Positions 45,793-56,975 of a DNA stretch of 64,000 bases are shown here, one piece after another. The translations under genes were made by a program, and so were the position numbers. Position 1 is the first letter of the stretch. Each line of letters opens with the position of its first letter. The stretch is from Chlorocebus sabaeus (Eukaryota; Chordata; Mammalia; Primates; Cercopithecidae), in the NCBI RefSeq assembly GCF_047675955.1, contig NC_132914.1, positions 39,457,521 through 39,521,520 of the forward strand, read 5' to 3'. Under the pieces are notes generated by a model. That model was given only the letters and a program-made list of their open reading frames with translations. It made no database searches and was not told where the DNA came from.

Positions 45793-46205
45793 AGGTAGAG
45801 TCTTGCTCTGTCACCCAGGCTGGAGTGCAGTGGCGTGATCTCGGCTCACTGCAACCTCCACCTCCTGGTTTCAAGTGATGTCTCAGCCTCCTGAGTAGCT
45901 GGGATTACAGGTGCATACCACCCCTTAGAGACAGGGTTACGCCATGTTGGCCAGACTAGTCTCGAACTTCTGACCTTAGGTGATCTGCCTGCCTCGGCCA
46001 AAGTGCTGGGACTACAAGCGTGAGCCACCGTGCCCTGCCTAGTTGGCATTTTTTTTAAATCATCTGAAATCTTTTTAAATACAGATTCCTGGACTCCACC
46101 ACCCCCAAAATCTTATTTGAGAATAAGAATTCTTGGATTGAGTGCAGGTATCTGAATTTTAACAAATAGCCTAACTGACATGCTTTGATAAGTATCAGTT
46201 GTCTT
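45714..46205 (+). mobile_element. MER5A-like relic split by an AluS
   Basis: TAATGGATCTCAAACTTTAG (45714-45733) is the left end. The body resumes after the Alu with AAATCATCTGAAATCTTTTT, AATACAGATTCCTGGACTCC and CTGAATTTTAACAAATAGCC. The Alu target duplication (TAGTTGGCA) lies within it. Confidence 0.65.
45741..46039 (-). mobile_element. AluS inserted into MER5A
   Basis: A long T/CTTTT tract, GAGGTAGAGTCTTGCTCTG, to CACCGTGCCCTGCC, with duplication TAGTTGGCA at 45731-45739 and 46040-46048. Small internal deletions. Confidence 0.93.
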
Positions 46206-46477
46206 CCACCAGTCTGACGCATCTCTTACTTCAAACAAACAAAAAAAGACTATACAAATGTTTGGTACAAGCCAAATTTTGTACCAAAATTTCTGCTGCA
46301 AGTATCTATTTTTGCTGTTGTTTCGATGCATTACTTATTTAAGCCTAGAATGGTCAAGCATTTAAAGCATATTGCCAGCCCTGAGTTCCACTGGAAATTA
46401 GTTGGGAAGGCATCCCCAGTGAATGTGTGAAAATATTTTCACACAGAATATCAGAAAGTCTTCATAAATGTCTCCCT
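46206..46477. other. Unique sequence, no gene seen
   Basis: A small inverted repeat (CAAATGTTTGGTACAAGCC and CCAAATTTTGTACC) lies near 46255-46290. Otherwise nothing. Confidence 0.45.
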
Positions 46478-46487
46478 TTAGTTGCCT

Positions 46488-49400
46488 TATTTTTGAAACA
46501 GAGTCTCACTGTGTCGCCCAGGCTGGAGTACAGTGGCACGTTCTCGGCTCACTGCAACCTCCAACCTCTCGGGTTCAAAGGATTCTTGTCCCTCAGCCTC
46601 CTGAGTAGCTGGGACTACAGGTGCGCCACTACGCCCAGTTAATTTTTGTATTTTTTTTCTCAAACTTTTTTTTTTTATACTTTATATTCTAGGGTACATG
46701 TGCACAAGTGCAGGTTTGTTACATATGTATACATGTGCCAAGTTAGTATGCTGCACCCATTAACTCGTCATTTACATTAGGTATATCTCCTGATGCTATC
46801 CCTCCTCCCTCCCCCCACCCCACAACAGGCCCCAGTGTGTGATGTTCCCCTTCTTGTGTCCAAGTGATCTCATTGTTCAATTCCCACCTATGAGTGAGAA
46901 CGTGTGGTGTTTGGTTTTCTGTTCTTGCAATGCAATAGTTTGCTGAGAATGATGGTTTCCAGCTGCATCCATGTCCCTATAAAGGACACGAACTCATCCT
47001 TTTTTATAGCTGCATAGTAGTCCCTGGTGTATATGTGCCGCATTTTCTTAATCCAGTCTATCATTGATGGACATTTGAGTTGGTTCCAAGTCTTTGCTAT
47101 TGTGAATAGTGCCGCAATAAACATACGTGTGCATGTGTCTTTACAGCAGCATGATTTATAATCCTTTGGGTATATACCCAGTAATGGGATGGCTGGGTCA
47201 AATGGTATTTCCAGTTCTAGGTCCTTCAGTAATCACCACACTGTCTTCCACAGTGGTTGAACTAGTTTACAGTCCCACCAACAGTGTAAAAGTGTTCCTA
47301 TTTCTCCACATCCTCTCCAGAACCTGTTGTTTCCTGACTTTTTAATGATTGCCATTCTAACTGGTGTGAGATGGTATCTCACTGTGGTTTTGATTTGCAT
47401 TTCTCTGATGGCCAGTGATGATGAGCATTTTTTCATGTGTCTGTTGGCTGCATAAATGTCTTCTTTTGAGAAATGTCTGTTCATATCCTTTGCCCACTTT
47501 TTGATGGGGTTGTTTTTTTCTTATAAATTTGATTGAGTTCTTTGTAGGTTCTGGATATTAGCCCTTTGTCAGATGAGTAGATTGCAAAAAATTTCTCCCA
47601 TTCTGTAGGTTGCTTGTTCACTCTAATGGTAGTTTCTTTTGCTGTACAGAAGTTCTTTAGTTTAATTAGATCCCATTTGTCAATTTTGGCTTTCGTTGCC
47701 ATTGCTTTTGGTCTTTTAGACATGAAGTCCTCGCCCATGCTTATGTCCTGAATGGTATTACCTAGGTTTTCTTCTAGGGTTTTTATGGTTTTAGGTCTAA
47801 TATTTAAGTCTCTAATCCATCTTGAATTAATTTTCATATAAGGAGTAAGGAAAGGATTCAGTTTCAGCTTTCTACTTATGGCTAGCCAATTTTCCCAGCA
47901 CCATTTATTAAATAGGGAATCCTTTCCCCATTTCTTGTTTTTGTCAGGTTTGTCAAAGATCAGATGGTTATAGATGTGTGGTATTATTTCTGAGGGCTCT
48001 GTTCTGTTCCATTGGTCTATATCTCTGTTTTAGTACCAGTACCATGCTGTTTTGGTTACTGTAGCCTTGTAGTAGAGTTTGAAGTCAGGTAGCATGATGC
48101 CTCCAGCTTTGTTCTTTTGACTTAGGATTGTCTTGGAGATGCGGGCTCTTTTTTGGTTTCATATGAACTTTAAAGTAGTTTTTTCCAATTCTGTGAAGAA
48201 AGTCATTGGTAGCTTGATGGGGATGGCATTGAATTTATAAATTACCTTGGGCAGTATGGCCATTTTCACGATATTGATTCTTCCTATCCATGAACATGCA
48301 ATGTTCTTCCATTTGTTTGTGTCCTCTTTTATTTCATTGAGCAGTGGTTTGTAGCTCTCCTTGAAGAGGTCTTTCACATCATTTGTAAGTTGGATTCCTA
48401 GGTATTTTATTATCTTTGAAGCAATTGTGAATGGGAGTTCATTCATTATTTGGCTCTCTGTCTGTTACTGGTGTATAAGAATGCTTGTGATTTTTGCACA
48501 TTGATTTTGTATCCTGAGACTTTGCTGAAGTTGCTTATCAGCTTAAGGAGATTTTAGACTGAGACGATGGGGTTTTCATGTCATCTGCAAACAGGGACAA
48601 TTTGACTTCTTCTTTTCTTAATTGAATACCCTTTATTTCTTTCTCTTGCCTGATTGCCTTGGCCAGAACTTCCAACACTATGATGAATAGGAGTGGTGAG
48701 AGAGGGCATCCCTGTCTTGTGCCAGTTTTTAAGGGGAATGTTTCCAGTTTTTGCCCATCAGCATGATATTGGCTGTGGGTTTGTCATAAATAGCTCTTAT
48801 TATTTTGAGATACGCTCCATCAATACCAAATTTATTGAGAGTTTTTAGCATGAAGGGCTGTTGAATTTTGACAAAGGCCTTTTCTGCATCTATTGAGATA
48901 ATCATGTGGTTTTTGTCTTTGGTTCTGTTTATATGCTGGATTACATTTATTGATTTGCGAATGTTGAACCAGCCTTGCATCCCAGGGATGAAGCCCACTT
49001 GATCATGGTGGATAAGCTTTTTGATGTGCTGCTGGATTCGGTTTGCCAGTATTTTATTGAGGATTTTTGCATCGATGTTCATCTGGGATATTGGTCTAAA
49101 ATTCTCTTTTTTTGTTGTGTCTCTGCCAGGCTTTAGTATCAGGATGATGTTGGCCTCATAAAGTGAGTTAGGGAGGATTCCCTCTTTTTCTATTGATTAG
49201 AATAGTTTCAGAAGGGATGCTACCAGCTCCTCCTTGTACCTCTGGTAGCATTCGGCTGTGAATCCATCTGGTCCTGGACTTTTTTTGGTTGGTAGGCTAT
49301 TAATTATTGCCTCAATTTCAGAGCCTGCTATTGGTCTATTCAGGAATTCAACTTCTTCCTGGTTTAGTCTTGGGAGAGTGTATGTGTCCAGGAATTTATC

Positions 49401-49629
49401 CATTTCTTCTAGGTTTTCTAGTTTATTTGCGTAGAGGTGTTTATAGTATTCTCTGATGGTAGTTTGTATTTCTGTGGGGTTTTTTGAAAAGATTAATCTT
49501 TGTATTTTTAGTAGAGACAGGGTTTCACCATGTTGGCCAGGCTTATCTTGAACTCCTGGCCTCAAGTTATCTGCCTGCCTTGTCTTCCAAAAGTTTTGGG
49601 ATTACAGGTGTGAGCCACTGTACCCAGCC
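46488..49629 (-). mobile_element. AluS split by an L1PA insertion
   Basis: The right-arm half is at 46488-46655 and the left-arm half at 49495-49629. The Alu is flanked by TTAGTTGCCT (46478-46487) and TTAGTTGGCT (49630-49639). The L1 duplicated AATTTTTGTATTTTT (46641-46655) as AATCTTTGTATTTTT (49495-49509) inside the Alu linker. Confidence 0.92.
46656..49494 (-). mobile_element. L1PA, 5' truncated and 5' inverted, inside an Alu
   Basis: Poly-T, then ATACTTTATATTCTAGGGTA (reversed 3' end) through ORF2 in antisense to about 49477, ending near residue 405 of ORF2. The last 16-17 bp (GGTTTTTTGAAAAGATT, 49478-49494) are in the opposite orientation. The 3' UTR has a single CCATTAACTCGTCATTTAC unit without the monkey-lineage duplication, so it is older. 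ORF2 is broken by several stops and a deletion near 48578. Confidence 0.94.
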
Positions 49630-49994
49630 TTAGTTGGCTTTTTGAGTTACCTCTGCATTGGCATATTTCCAGACGTTCAGCAAAAGAAAACTGCCCACCT
49701 TTAGGAAGAGGTGAGAGGAGTCACAGGGAAGCCTAGTTACACTGTGAGGTGAGTAAGCAGCAGAGAGTGAGAGGAAGCAAGCCAAAGCCAGGCAGAAGCA
49801 AGACAGTGTAGCCAAGATGAGGAAGCTATAAATGTCACTCCTGCAGCTGGCTCAGCTCCTCCTAGCAAGAGGAGTCACTCCCTGTCTGTGCCCCTATTCT
49901 GACGTGGATATATCTCTATTACAGAACTACAGCAAAGTGTCCTTCACTGTCTCTCCCGGGCAGTGAGCTCCTTCCAGATGAGGCTGTGGCTGAC
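49630..49994. other. Unique sequence with a possible L2 fragment
   Basis: GTCTCTCCCGGGCAGTGAGC and TCCTTCCAGATGAGG (about 49950-49985) resemble the L2 3' end. Confidence 0.4.
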
Positions 49995-50232
49995 AGTATC
50001 ATGGTTAAAAGCTTGTTCTCGAGGCAGACCCCAAATTCAAATCCAGATCTGCCACTTACTGGCTGTGAGAGCTTGGCAACTTATCCTCCCAACCTCAGCT
50101 TTTTCATCTGCAAAATGGACACAATAATAACTCCCCTAGAGGGATGGTTGCATGGATGAAGTCAGATAATCCACATAAACTTCTTAGCAAGCTTTCATTA
50201 TAAGTGTTTAATAAATGTTAGTTCTTATAAAT
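49995..50232 (+). mobile_element. MIR SINE, near full length
   Basis: AGTATCATGGTTAAAAGC, AAATTCAAATCCAGATCTGC, CACTTACTGGCTGTGAGAGC and GTGTTTAATAAATGTTAGTTC follow the MIR order. Confidence 0.9.
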
Positions 50233-50252
50233 TATTATTTGACATGGTGGAT

Positions 50253-50810
50253 CATGTGATCCACCTGCCTCTGCCTCCCAAAGTGCTGGGATTACAGGCG
50301 TGAGCCACCTCGCCCTACCCAAAGTTAATATTTTGTGTTTCTTGTACTGGCTGGGAACGCTGTTAGGAGCAGGGTTTAAGAGTTTGTTTAGAACTCTTCA
50401 GGGAGCACACGTCTCCCCTAGGCTCTCTCTAACCTGAGGAAAAGGGGCTTTGAGGAGGGTGTAGGCCTAAAGGGGTTTCCAGGGATACACCTGGGCTGCA
50501 AGGCTCCAGGGCAGGGGTTTGGGAATGGTGGTGGGGCCAGCAGGTTACAGCCTCGGAGATGACTGCCACTCTCCCCTGCTAGCCTGTGAGGCTGGTGTCA
50601 TAGGAAGGCCTGAGCTGCTTCCAAGTTGGTCCAAGTTACTTGGAGGGACTCTTGCCCTCTGACGTCTGGGGGCTGGATAACAACAGAATTTATTATCCAA
50701 ACCTGGACATGAGTGGGAAAGGGTCTGTTATGAATACTTACACAGGACTGGCCCAGGCAAACCAAGACAGGGGTCACCCTACCCATAAGTGTGGTTTAAG
50801 GAAGACCCTT
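50253..50810 (+). repeat. Inverted duplication, left arm
   Basis: Reverse complement of 51444 to about 51990. Includes 66 bp of an Alu end (to 50318, minus strand) and then unique sequence. The part at about 50440-50640 differs at only about 4 positions, while the outer 150 bp differ at roughly 12-15% with a small indel. Mirror-image frames of 62 codons in the arms are coincidental. Confidence 0.93.
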
Positions 50811-51091
50811 GTGATGAATGAAATGGAAATGAGGACCTCTGGTACCCATCCTACCACAGCCAGCCTCAGCTCCAGCTGGGCACCTGAGGAGGATGGAAGA
50901 CAAGGGCAGTCAAGGGCTCACTGCTGATGACTCTAAGTATTTACTGAAAGCCTTACGTGAAATGCCTAATTCTGCTGCACCTGGACCAGAAGCCCAGGCT
51001 AGGAGACCCCTCGTGGCCTCTTCCGTGGGTCCACTCTTCTCTTAGCTCTTAGGGTCTCACCACTCGGTGGAAAGATGTGAAGAAAGTGGAA
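50811..51091. other. Unique spacer of the inverted duplication
   Basis: Between the left arm and the AluJ. No recognised feature. Confidence 0.55.
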
Positions 51092-51397
51092 AGCCAGGCA
51101 CAGCGGCTAACACCTGTAATCCCAGCACAGGTGTGAGCCGAGGTGGGAGGGCTGCTTGGGCCCAGGAGTTTGAGACCAGCCTGGGCAACAGGGCAAAACT
51201 CCAAGTCTACAAAAAATACAAAGAAATTTATCCAGGCATGGTCATGCACGCCAGTAGTCTTAGTTATTCAGGAGGCTGAGGTGGGAGAATCACCTGAGCC
51301 CACGAAGTCGAGGCTGCAAGTGAGCCATGATTGTACCACTGTACTCCAGCCTGGGTGACAGAGCAAGACCCCATCTCAAAAAAAAAAAAAAAAAAAA
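51092..51397 (+). mobile_element. AluJ in the spacer of the inverted duplication
   Basis: GCCAGGCACAGCGGCTAACAC to a 20-bp A tail. J-age diagnostics include GCTGCTTGGGCCCAGGAG. Confidence 0.9.
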
Positions 51398-51443
51398 GAA
51401 GGGAATAAAAGAAAAAGGAAGTCAAGAGAAAGAGGACCAAGAG

Positions 51444-51990
51444 AAGGATCTTCCCTAAGCCATACTCATGGGTAGGGTGACCCCTGTCTTGGTTTGCCTG
51501 GGCCAGTCCTGTGTAAGTATTCATAACAGACCCTTTCCCACTCATGTCCAGGCTTGGATAATAAATTCTGTTGTTATCCAGCCCCCAGACGTCAGAGGGC
51601 AAGAGTCCCTCCAAGTAACTTGGACCAACTTGGAAGCAGCTCAGGCCTTCCTATGACACTAGCCTCACAGGCTAGCAGGGGAGAGTGGCAGTCATCTCCG
51701 AGGCTGTAACCTGCTGGCCCCACCACCATTCCCACACCCCTGCCCTGGAGCCTTGCAGCCCAGGTGTATCCCTGGAAACCCCTTTAGCCCTACACCCTCA
51801 TCAAAGCCCCTTTTCCTCAGGTTAGAGAGAGCCTAGGGGAGACCTGTGCTCCCTGGAGAGTTTTAAACAGACTCTTATACAGTGTCCCCAGTCAGTACAA
51901 GAAACTCAAAATACTAATTTTGGCAGGGTGAGGTGGCAACACATCTGTAATCTCAGCACTTTGGGATGCTGAGGCGAGTGGATCATATGA
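51444..51990 (-). repeat. Inverted duplication, right arm
   Basis: Partner of the left arm. AAGGATCTTCCCTAAGCC at the inner edge pairs with the GAAGACCCTT end of the left arm. The arm runs outward into the 5' part of a complete AluS, which suggests that this side is the original and the left arm the copy. Confidence 0.93.
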
Positions 51991-52234
51991 GGCCAGGAGT
52001 TCGAGACCAGCCTGGGCAACATGGTGAAACCCCGTCTCTACTAAAAGTACAAAAATTAGCCAGGCATGGAAGCACATACCTGTAATCCCAGCTACTCGGA
52101 AGGCTGAGCTGGGAGAATTGATCGAACCCGAGAGGCAGAGGTTGCAGTGAGCCAAGATCACACCACTGCACTCCAGCCTAGGAGATGGGACGAGACTCTA
52201 TCTCAAACAAACAAACAAACAAACGAACAAAAAC
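51922..52234 (+). mobile_element. AluS, full length
   Basis: GGCAGGGTGAGGTGGCAACAC to a CAAACAAACAAAC tail. The first 70 bp are part of the inverted duplication. Confidence 0.92.
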
Positions 52235-52414
52235 ACAGCTTTTACTTTCCATGGATTTAAGAGCTAATTTGTTTTTTTAATCATTCCAAAACTCTTGGGT
52301 GAGGGACAAAAGACTATCTAACCAGCTGCTGATTGTCCAGCAGTCACAGGATATTAAAGATACAGGTCGAAAACAGCAAAAAAGCACAATCAGCCACAAT
52401 AACTAACTCCTGTC

Positions 52415-52630
52415 AAGCAGTTTACATTCACAACGTGCTTCTATACATATGACCTCGCTGTTGCCTTTCATTCCCACCGAGAGATCAGCGTTGTCAGCCC
52501 AAAGTCTTCAGGTTAGAAACAGGCCACTGAGAAAGGTTGAAGATTGCTCAAGGTCACTCAGCATGTAAGTGGCAGACCTGGAACCTGAAGCCAAGTCTTT
52601 TGATGTCAAACCTTGTGATTCTCTCTAATA
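52415..52630 (-). mobile_element. MIR SINE
   Basis: AAGCAGTTTACATTCACAAC, TTGCTCAAGGTCACTCAGC and GTAAGTGGCAGACCTGGAAC are reverse MIR. Confidence 0.8.
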
Positions 52631-52780
52631 TGGGGAGTCACATATTCAGATTAACTTGAATTCAATTATAAATTTTCCAGGAATAAAAAGAAAAGGAAGA
52701 GAGAAAAATATAGAGAGAAAAAAAAGTGAGCGGGAGGAACCATTTAAATAGTACAGGCAACATCCCTGACTCATCCTTTT

Positions 52781-53090
52781 GTTTGTTTGTTTGTTTGTTT
52801 GTTTGAGACAGGTCTTGCTCTGTCACCAGGCTAGAGTGCAGTGGTTCACTTATAGCTCACTGCAGCCTCAACCTTCCAAGCTCAAGTGATCCTCCCACCT
52901 CAGCCCCCAAAGTAGCTGGGCTACAGGCACTGCCACCGCGCCCAGCTTACTTATTTATTTTTATTTATTTTGTTGAGATGGGGTCTCATTATGTTGTCCA
53001 GGTTCATCTCAAACTCCTGGGCTGAAGTGATTCTGCTGCCTAGGTCTCCCAAAGTGCTGGCATTACAGGCGAGAGGCACCACTCTTGGCC
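52781..53090 (-). mobile_element. AluJ
   Basis: A GTTT-repeat tail, GAGACAGGTCTTGCTCTG, to CACCACTCTTGGCC. Duplication CCTGACTCATCCTTTT (52765-52780) and CCTGACCCATCCTTTT (53091-53106). Confidence 0.93.
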
Positions 53091-53106
53091 CCTGACCCAT
53101 CCTTTT

Positions 53107-53829
53107 AATGCAAACATGGCATGGACTGCGAAAGCAATCTGAAACATGACAACATCGATCACTCCACGGGACTCCATTCTCAGATGCTTTCATCATAAGA
53201 CCGCCTCACCTCAGTGAACGTGATTCTAGGATTTGAAGGCATGTATTTTTGGACAACACAATCCCTAAACACAAATGAACACCTCTAGGTCATCTGGTGT
53301 TCAACCTAAGGAAACAAGCATGCATTAGATGCTGGAGGAAAACCCTTAGGGTGGGACAATGTCAGACCCCACATGGCATCTTCCACAGGTCTCAGCCCCC
53401 ATAGGAGCTGCGGCTCCCGCAGCATCCACCATTTTATAACTGAAAAAGTGTTCGCGCAGACCCAGCTCACCCAATCCTGTCAACACCTTTGAGAAAGGGA
53501 GAGTAGGACAGATGTCATTATCCCTCTCCTATAGGTGGGGCAGGATAGTATTTTGAAATACTATACTGTGTGTTTCCTCTCCGTATTTTACGCTACAGGA
53601 AAGGAAGGAATGGAAGTAGTCAAGGCTCACTCAGGTCAGGCCTCTGAATGTGGGGCTCTCAGAACTGGGCAAGTTTCTTGTGCCTGAGCTTAGCCCAGAG
53701 GTCACAGAGCTGCCTGCCACCAAGGCACCTAGCTTGGACAGAGCAGATGCCAGCTGTCACCATGCCGGACTGAGGCTGGATGATCCTCCCCATAAAGTAA
53801 GACACCACTAAGCCGCCTTTCTTCTTATA
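53107..53829. other. Unique sequence with a small GC hairpin
   Basis: GAGCTGCGGCTCCCGCAGC near 53407-53424 can form a short stem (GCTGCGG with CCGCAGC). No gene is recognised. Confidence 0.5.
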
Positions 53830-53870
53830 TGTATTAGTCTGTTTTCACACTGCTATAAAGAACTACCTGA

Positions 53871-54132
53871 GGCCAGGTGTGGTGGCTCATGCCTGTAATC
53901 TCAGCACTTTGGGAAGTCTAGGCGGGTGGATCACTTGAGGACAGGAATTCGAGACCAGCCTGACCAACATGGTGAAATCTCTTCTCTACTAAAAATACAA
54001 AAATTAGCCAGGCTTGGTGGTGCATACCTATAATCCGAGCTACTCAAGAGGCTAAGGCAGGAGAATAACTTGAACCTGGGAGGCAGAGGTTGCAGTAAGC
54101 TGAAATCATGAAAAAAACAAAAAACAAAAAAA
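53871..54132 (+). mobile_element. Alu with deleted 3' end, in THE1/MST LTR
   Basis: GGCCAGGTGTGGTGGCTCATG to GCTGAAATCATG and an A-rich tail. The usual CACTGCACTCCAGCC block is missing. Imperfect duplication near AACTACCTGA and AAAAACCTGA. Confidence 0.9.
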
Positions 54133-54321
54133 CCTGAGACTAGGCAATTTATGAAGAAAAAGGTTTACTAGACTCACAGCTCCACAGGCTTAAGAGGAAG
54201 CATGACTGGGAGGCCTCAGGAAACTTACAGTCATAGCAGAAGGTGAAGGGGAAGCAAGCACCTTCTTCATATAGTGGCAGGAGAGAGAGAGCACAAAGTG
54301 GGAGATGTGCCACATGCTTTT

Positions 54322-54624
54322 TTTTTTTTTTTTTTTTTTTTAAATGAGACAGAGTCTCACTCTGTCACCCAGGCTGGAGTGCAGTGGTGCAATTTCAGCT
54401 TACTTCAAGCTCCACCTCCTGGGTTCACCATTCTGCTGCCTCAACCTCCCGAGTAGCTGGGACTACAGGCACCCACCACCACGCCTGGCTAATTTTTTAC
54501 ATTTTTAGTAGAGACGGGGTTTCACCATGTTAGCCAGGATGGTCTCGATGTCCTGAGCTCATGATCCGCCCGCCTTGGCCTCCCAAAGTGCTGGGATTAC
54601 AAGCGTGAGCTACCGCACCCGGCC
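54322..54624 (-). mobile_element. AluY in THE1/MST LTR
   Basis: T tail, GAGACAGAGTCTCACTCTG, CGATGTCCTGAGCTCATGAT, to CACCCGGCC. 17-bp duplication ATGTGCCACATGCTTTT (54305-54321) and ATGTGCCACATACTTTT (54625-54641), one mismatch. Confidence 0.95.
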
Positions 54625-54788
54625 ATGTGCCACATACTTTTAAACCCCATCAGATCTCATGAGAACTCACTCACTACCACGAGAACAGCAAGGGAGAAAT
54701 CAGCCTTCGTGATCCAATCACCTCCCACCAGGAACCTCTTCCAATTTAACATGAGATTTGGGCGGGGACAAAAATCCAAACCATATTC

Positions 54789-55630
54789 TTATACAACCCA
54801 AGGGAGTTGGAAGGAGCCCCAATATTGACTGTAAATTTCTTCCAAACCCTGGGATATAGAGCACTCACAATCATGTTTCCGTTGAATTTTTTTAATGAAA
54901 TATGAAATCTCTTGCAGAACGTATTTTGTGATTGCAAATTTTTCCCATTACACAAATAAAAAAAGAACAGGATGACAAACATCCATAAACTACACATTTG
55001 AGGTAAATGGGCTAGCCTCATCTGGAATAAGACACTTAGTTTATTAAACAACCTGTTGGCTAATTTTTGGTTTTTCCTTTGTTTCCTGTAGAGACCACAG
55101 TTGTTTAAAATGACTTCAGGGACCCCTGTCCTTCGCTGACTTACTGGATTGTCTCTAGCATCAGTTACCCTCCAAAATACTTAGCCAAAGCAGCTTATGT
55201 GGCACCTTGGAGGTCCACAAAACAAGGGGTTCCCAGAGCACACGGTCATCAAGCAACTTTTTATGCCCTAGTGCCAGGGCCTTGCATCCAGATATAAAAC
55301 AAAGCTCAGGTACATAGAATGGCTGCCTGTCCTCTAAGGTTCTATGGATACAAACTCACTTGCAATTCATCCTGCTGAAAATGTCTCCTTTCCCACCACC
55401 TACTCGGATTCTGTTCTGCCTCTACTCTGCAGCATTATGAATTCTGGCTGTTGCTTTTTTGTTTGTTTGTTTGTTTTTTGTTTTGTTTTGTTTTTAACAT
55501 GTAAGGGTGTCTTTTCTCACTTTCAAGCTTAGCTATACATTCAAGGCTTTCTCTTATATTCCCAGCATGTCTCTATGTCCAGAGCCTGAGGAGGCCTTCT
55601 CACCGCACCATGGTTTGCTATGTTCAAGGT
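54789..55630. other. Unique sequence with a GTTT/GTTTT tract
   Basis: A TTTG-rich run lies at 55455-55497. No gene is recognised. A 101-codon minus-strand frame at 54746-55051 partly overlaps the LTR and is not supported. Confidence 0.5.
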
Positions 55631-55639
55631 AGTCTCCAT

Positions 55640-55840
55640 CAAAAGTTCATTCATTCAGTCAACATTTCCAAGAGCTTATGAGGTGTCAGGCACTATGCAG
55701 GGCACAGAGGGCACAAACATGAGTGAGATGGCATGCCTGTTCCCAGCAATCTCATATCTAGAGAGGAAACTCAAGCACAACGGGGCTAGTGCCTGGTATA
55801 GGTGTGAACAAAGGGAACAGCAGCAAAGAGAACCGAGCCA
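55640..55840 (+). mobile_element. Old interspersed repeat, family not named
   Basis: TTCATTCATTCAGTCAACAT, GTGTCAGGCACTATGCAGGG and ATCTAGAGAGGAAACTC match the repeat at 18000. Confidence 0.5.
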
Positions 55841-55849
55841 CTGACTCTG

Positions 55850-56760
55850 GTGGGAATGGTGGGGAGGGATTTGCATGTATGGCTGTGTGATGAGTGTGAC
55901 CAAAATCCATCCACGATCTGCGTGGCAGGGAAATAAATTAACCCTGGCATTTATGATCTGTACTTGTTTAAAAATATAATCGAGCATAACGTCAGATGGG
56001 TTGTTAGACTGATCCTCAAGAAACCTGGGTCAGAGTTCTCACTCTGCCTCTATGTGAACTGAGCATGGCATTGCACATGGCCAGGTGCCACTTTCTCATA
56101 GTATTATTTAATCAGTTGAGTTAAATAATCCCTAAGATCCCAACTAGCTGAAAACTACATGATTATTATACTTAATGTCATCATTTTCCCACGAAAAAAG
56201 CGTTTCTATAAAGTTATTTAAGAAAATAAAGCTAAATATATCTGTTTGCCAAGGTCAACACATGCAAATTTAGCCAAAGGAACAGACCTAGAAGGAGAAA
56301 GCAGACACAAACCAAAAGACTAAAGAGAGGAGAGATTGCTGGGGAGCCCTGGACACAATTAGTGGATGAAGCAGGAACGCAGAGAAGTGTGGCTGTGTTT
56401 GTTTAGTTTTGACTGACTATCTGCAGGTCACCTTCTTGACCACAAACTTCTCAAAGTTCCAAATCACATCTTCTCACCGCAGCCCACTAAAGAGCACCAA
56501 GGGATCTTTCATAAATACAAATTGATTATGAGGAAGCAGAGTGTGTCCATTTGCTGATGTTCGTTGAGTGCTGCTGATAACAGTCTTTCAACCTGCCCCG
56601 AGCTACCTTCTCCTGACAAGCAATTTGTAAGAGGTAATGAGCCCGGTTAATCCAACACACGCAGCCCCCTGGATCACGGATAACAGAAACTGCACGTTCT
56701 CCAGAGCACAGATCGGTATGAAGCAAGGTAAAATGTGATTCTATATGCGTAGTTTCCTTT
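55850..56760. other. Unique sequence with MIR-like traces
   Basis: ATAATCCCTAAGATCCCAAC (about 56126) resembles the tail of a MIR-type SINE. Rising CpG content from about 56600 leads into the island that follows. Confidence 0.4.
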
Positions 56761-56975
56761 GCTCACCCAGTTCCGAATAGGTCGCTAGCAATCTTCAACT
56801 CAGCTCTGCCAAAGTTGGGTTCCTGTCCCGTCATCGAGGCGGCAAAAAGAGAAGCGCAGCGCCATCTGCCGTCCGTCGAGGGGAGAGTCGAGGCTGCTAC
56901 GGAATTGCTACGGTGTATGGAAAGGGGTCCTTCCAGTGGGACCTGGACTCCTTTGCAAAGCAATTCTCTCCACTA
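56761..56975. promoter_or_regulatory. CpG-rich unique island with CTCF-like motif
   Basis: Over a dozen CpGs between 56771 and 56915 in a CpG-poor neighbourhood, with no repeat recognised. CAGCGCCATCTGCCGTCCG (56857-56875) is a fair match to the reverse CTCF consensus. The plus strand also holds CTCACCCAG at 56762-56770, an acceptor-like site, followed by one open frame running past 56915. It could be a promoter, an insulator or an exon. The sequence alone cannot decide. Confidence 0.4.

Larger units (their letters stand above)
53830..54788 (-). mobile_element. THE1/MST-class LTR split by two opposed Alus
   Basis: The LTR is in three pieces: 53830-53870 (TGTATTAGTCTGTTTTCACAC), 54133-54321 (CCTGAGACTAGGCAATTTATG, GGGAGGCCTCAGGAAACTTA) and 54642-54788 (ATCAGATCTCATGAGAACTC, to CCAAACCATATTC). 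A plus-strand Alu and a minus-strand AluY fill the gaps. Confidence 0.9.

Noticed and set aside
50598..51656. Two nearly identical 62-codon frames on opposite strands
   Set aside because: They are mirror copies from the inverted duplication, not a conserved gene pair.
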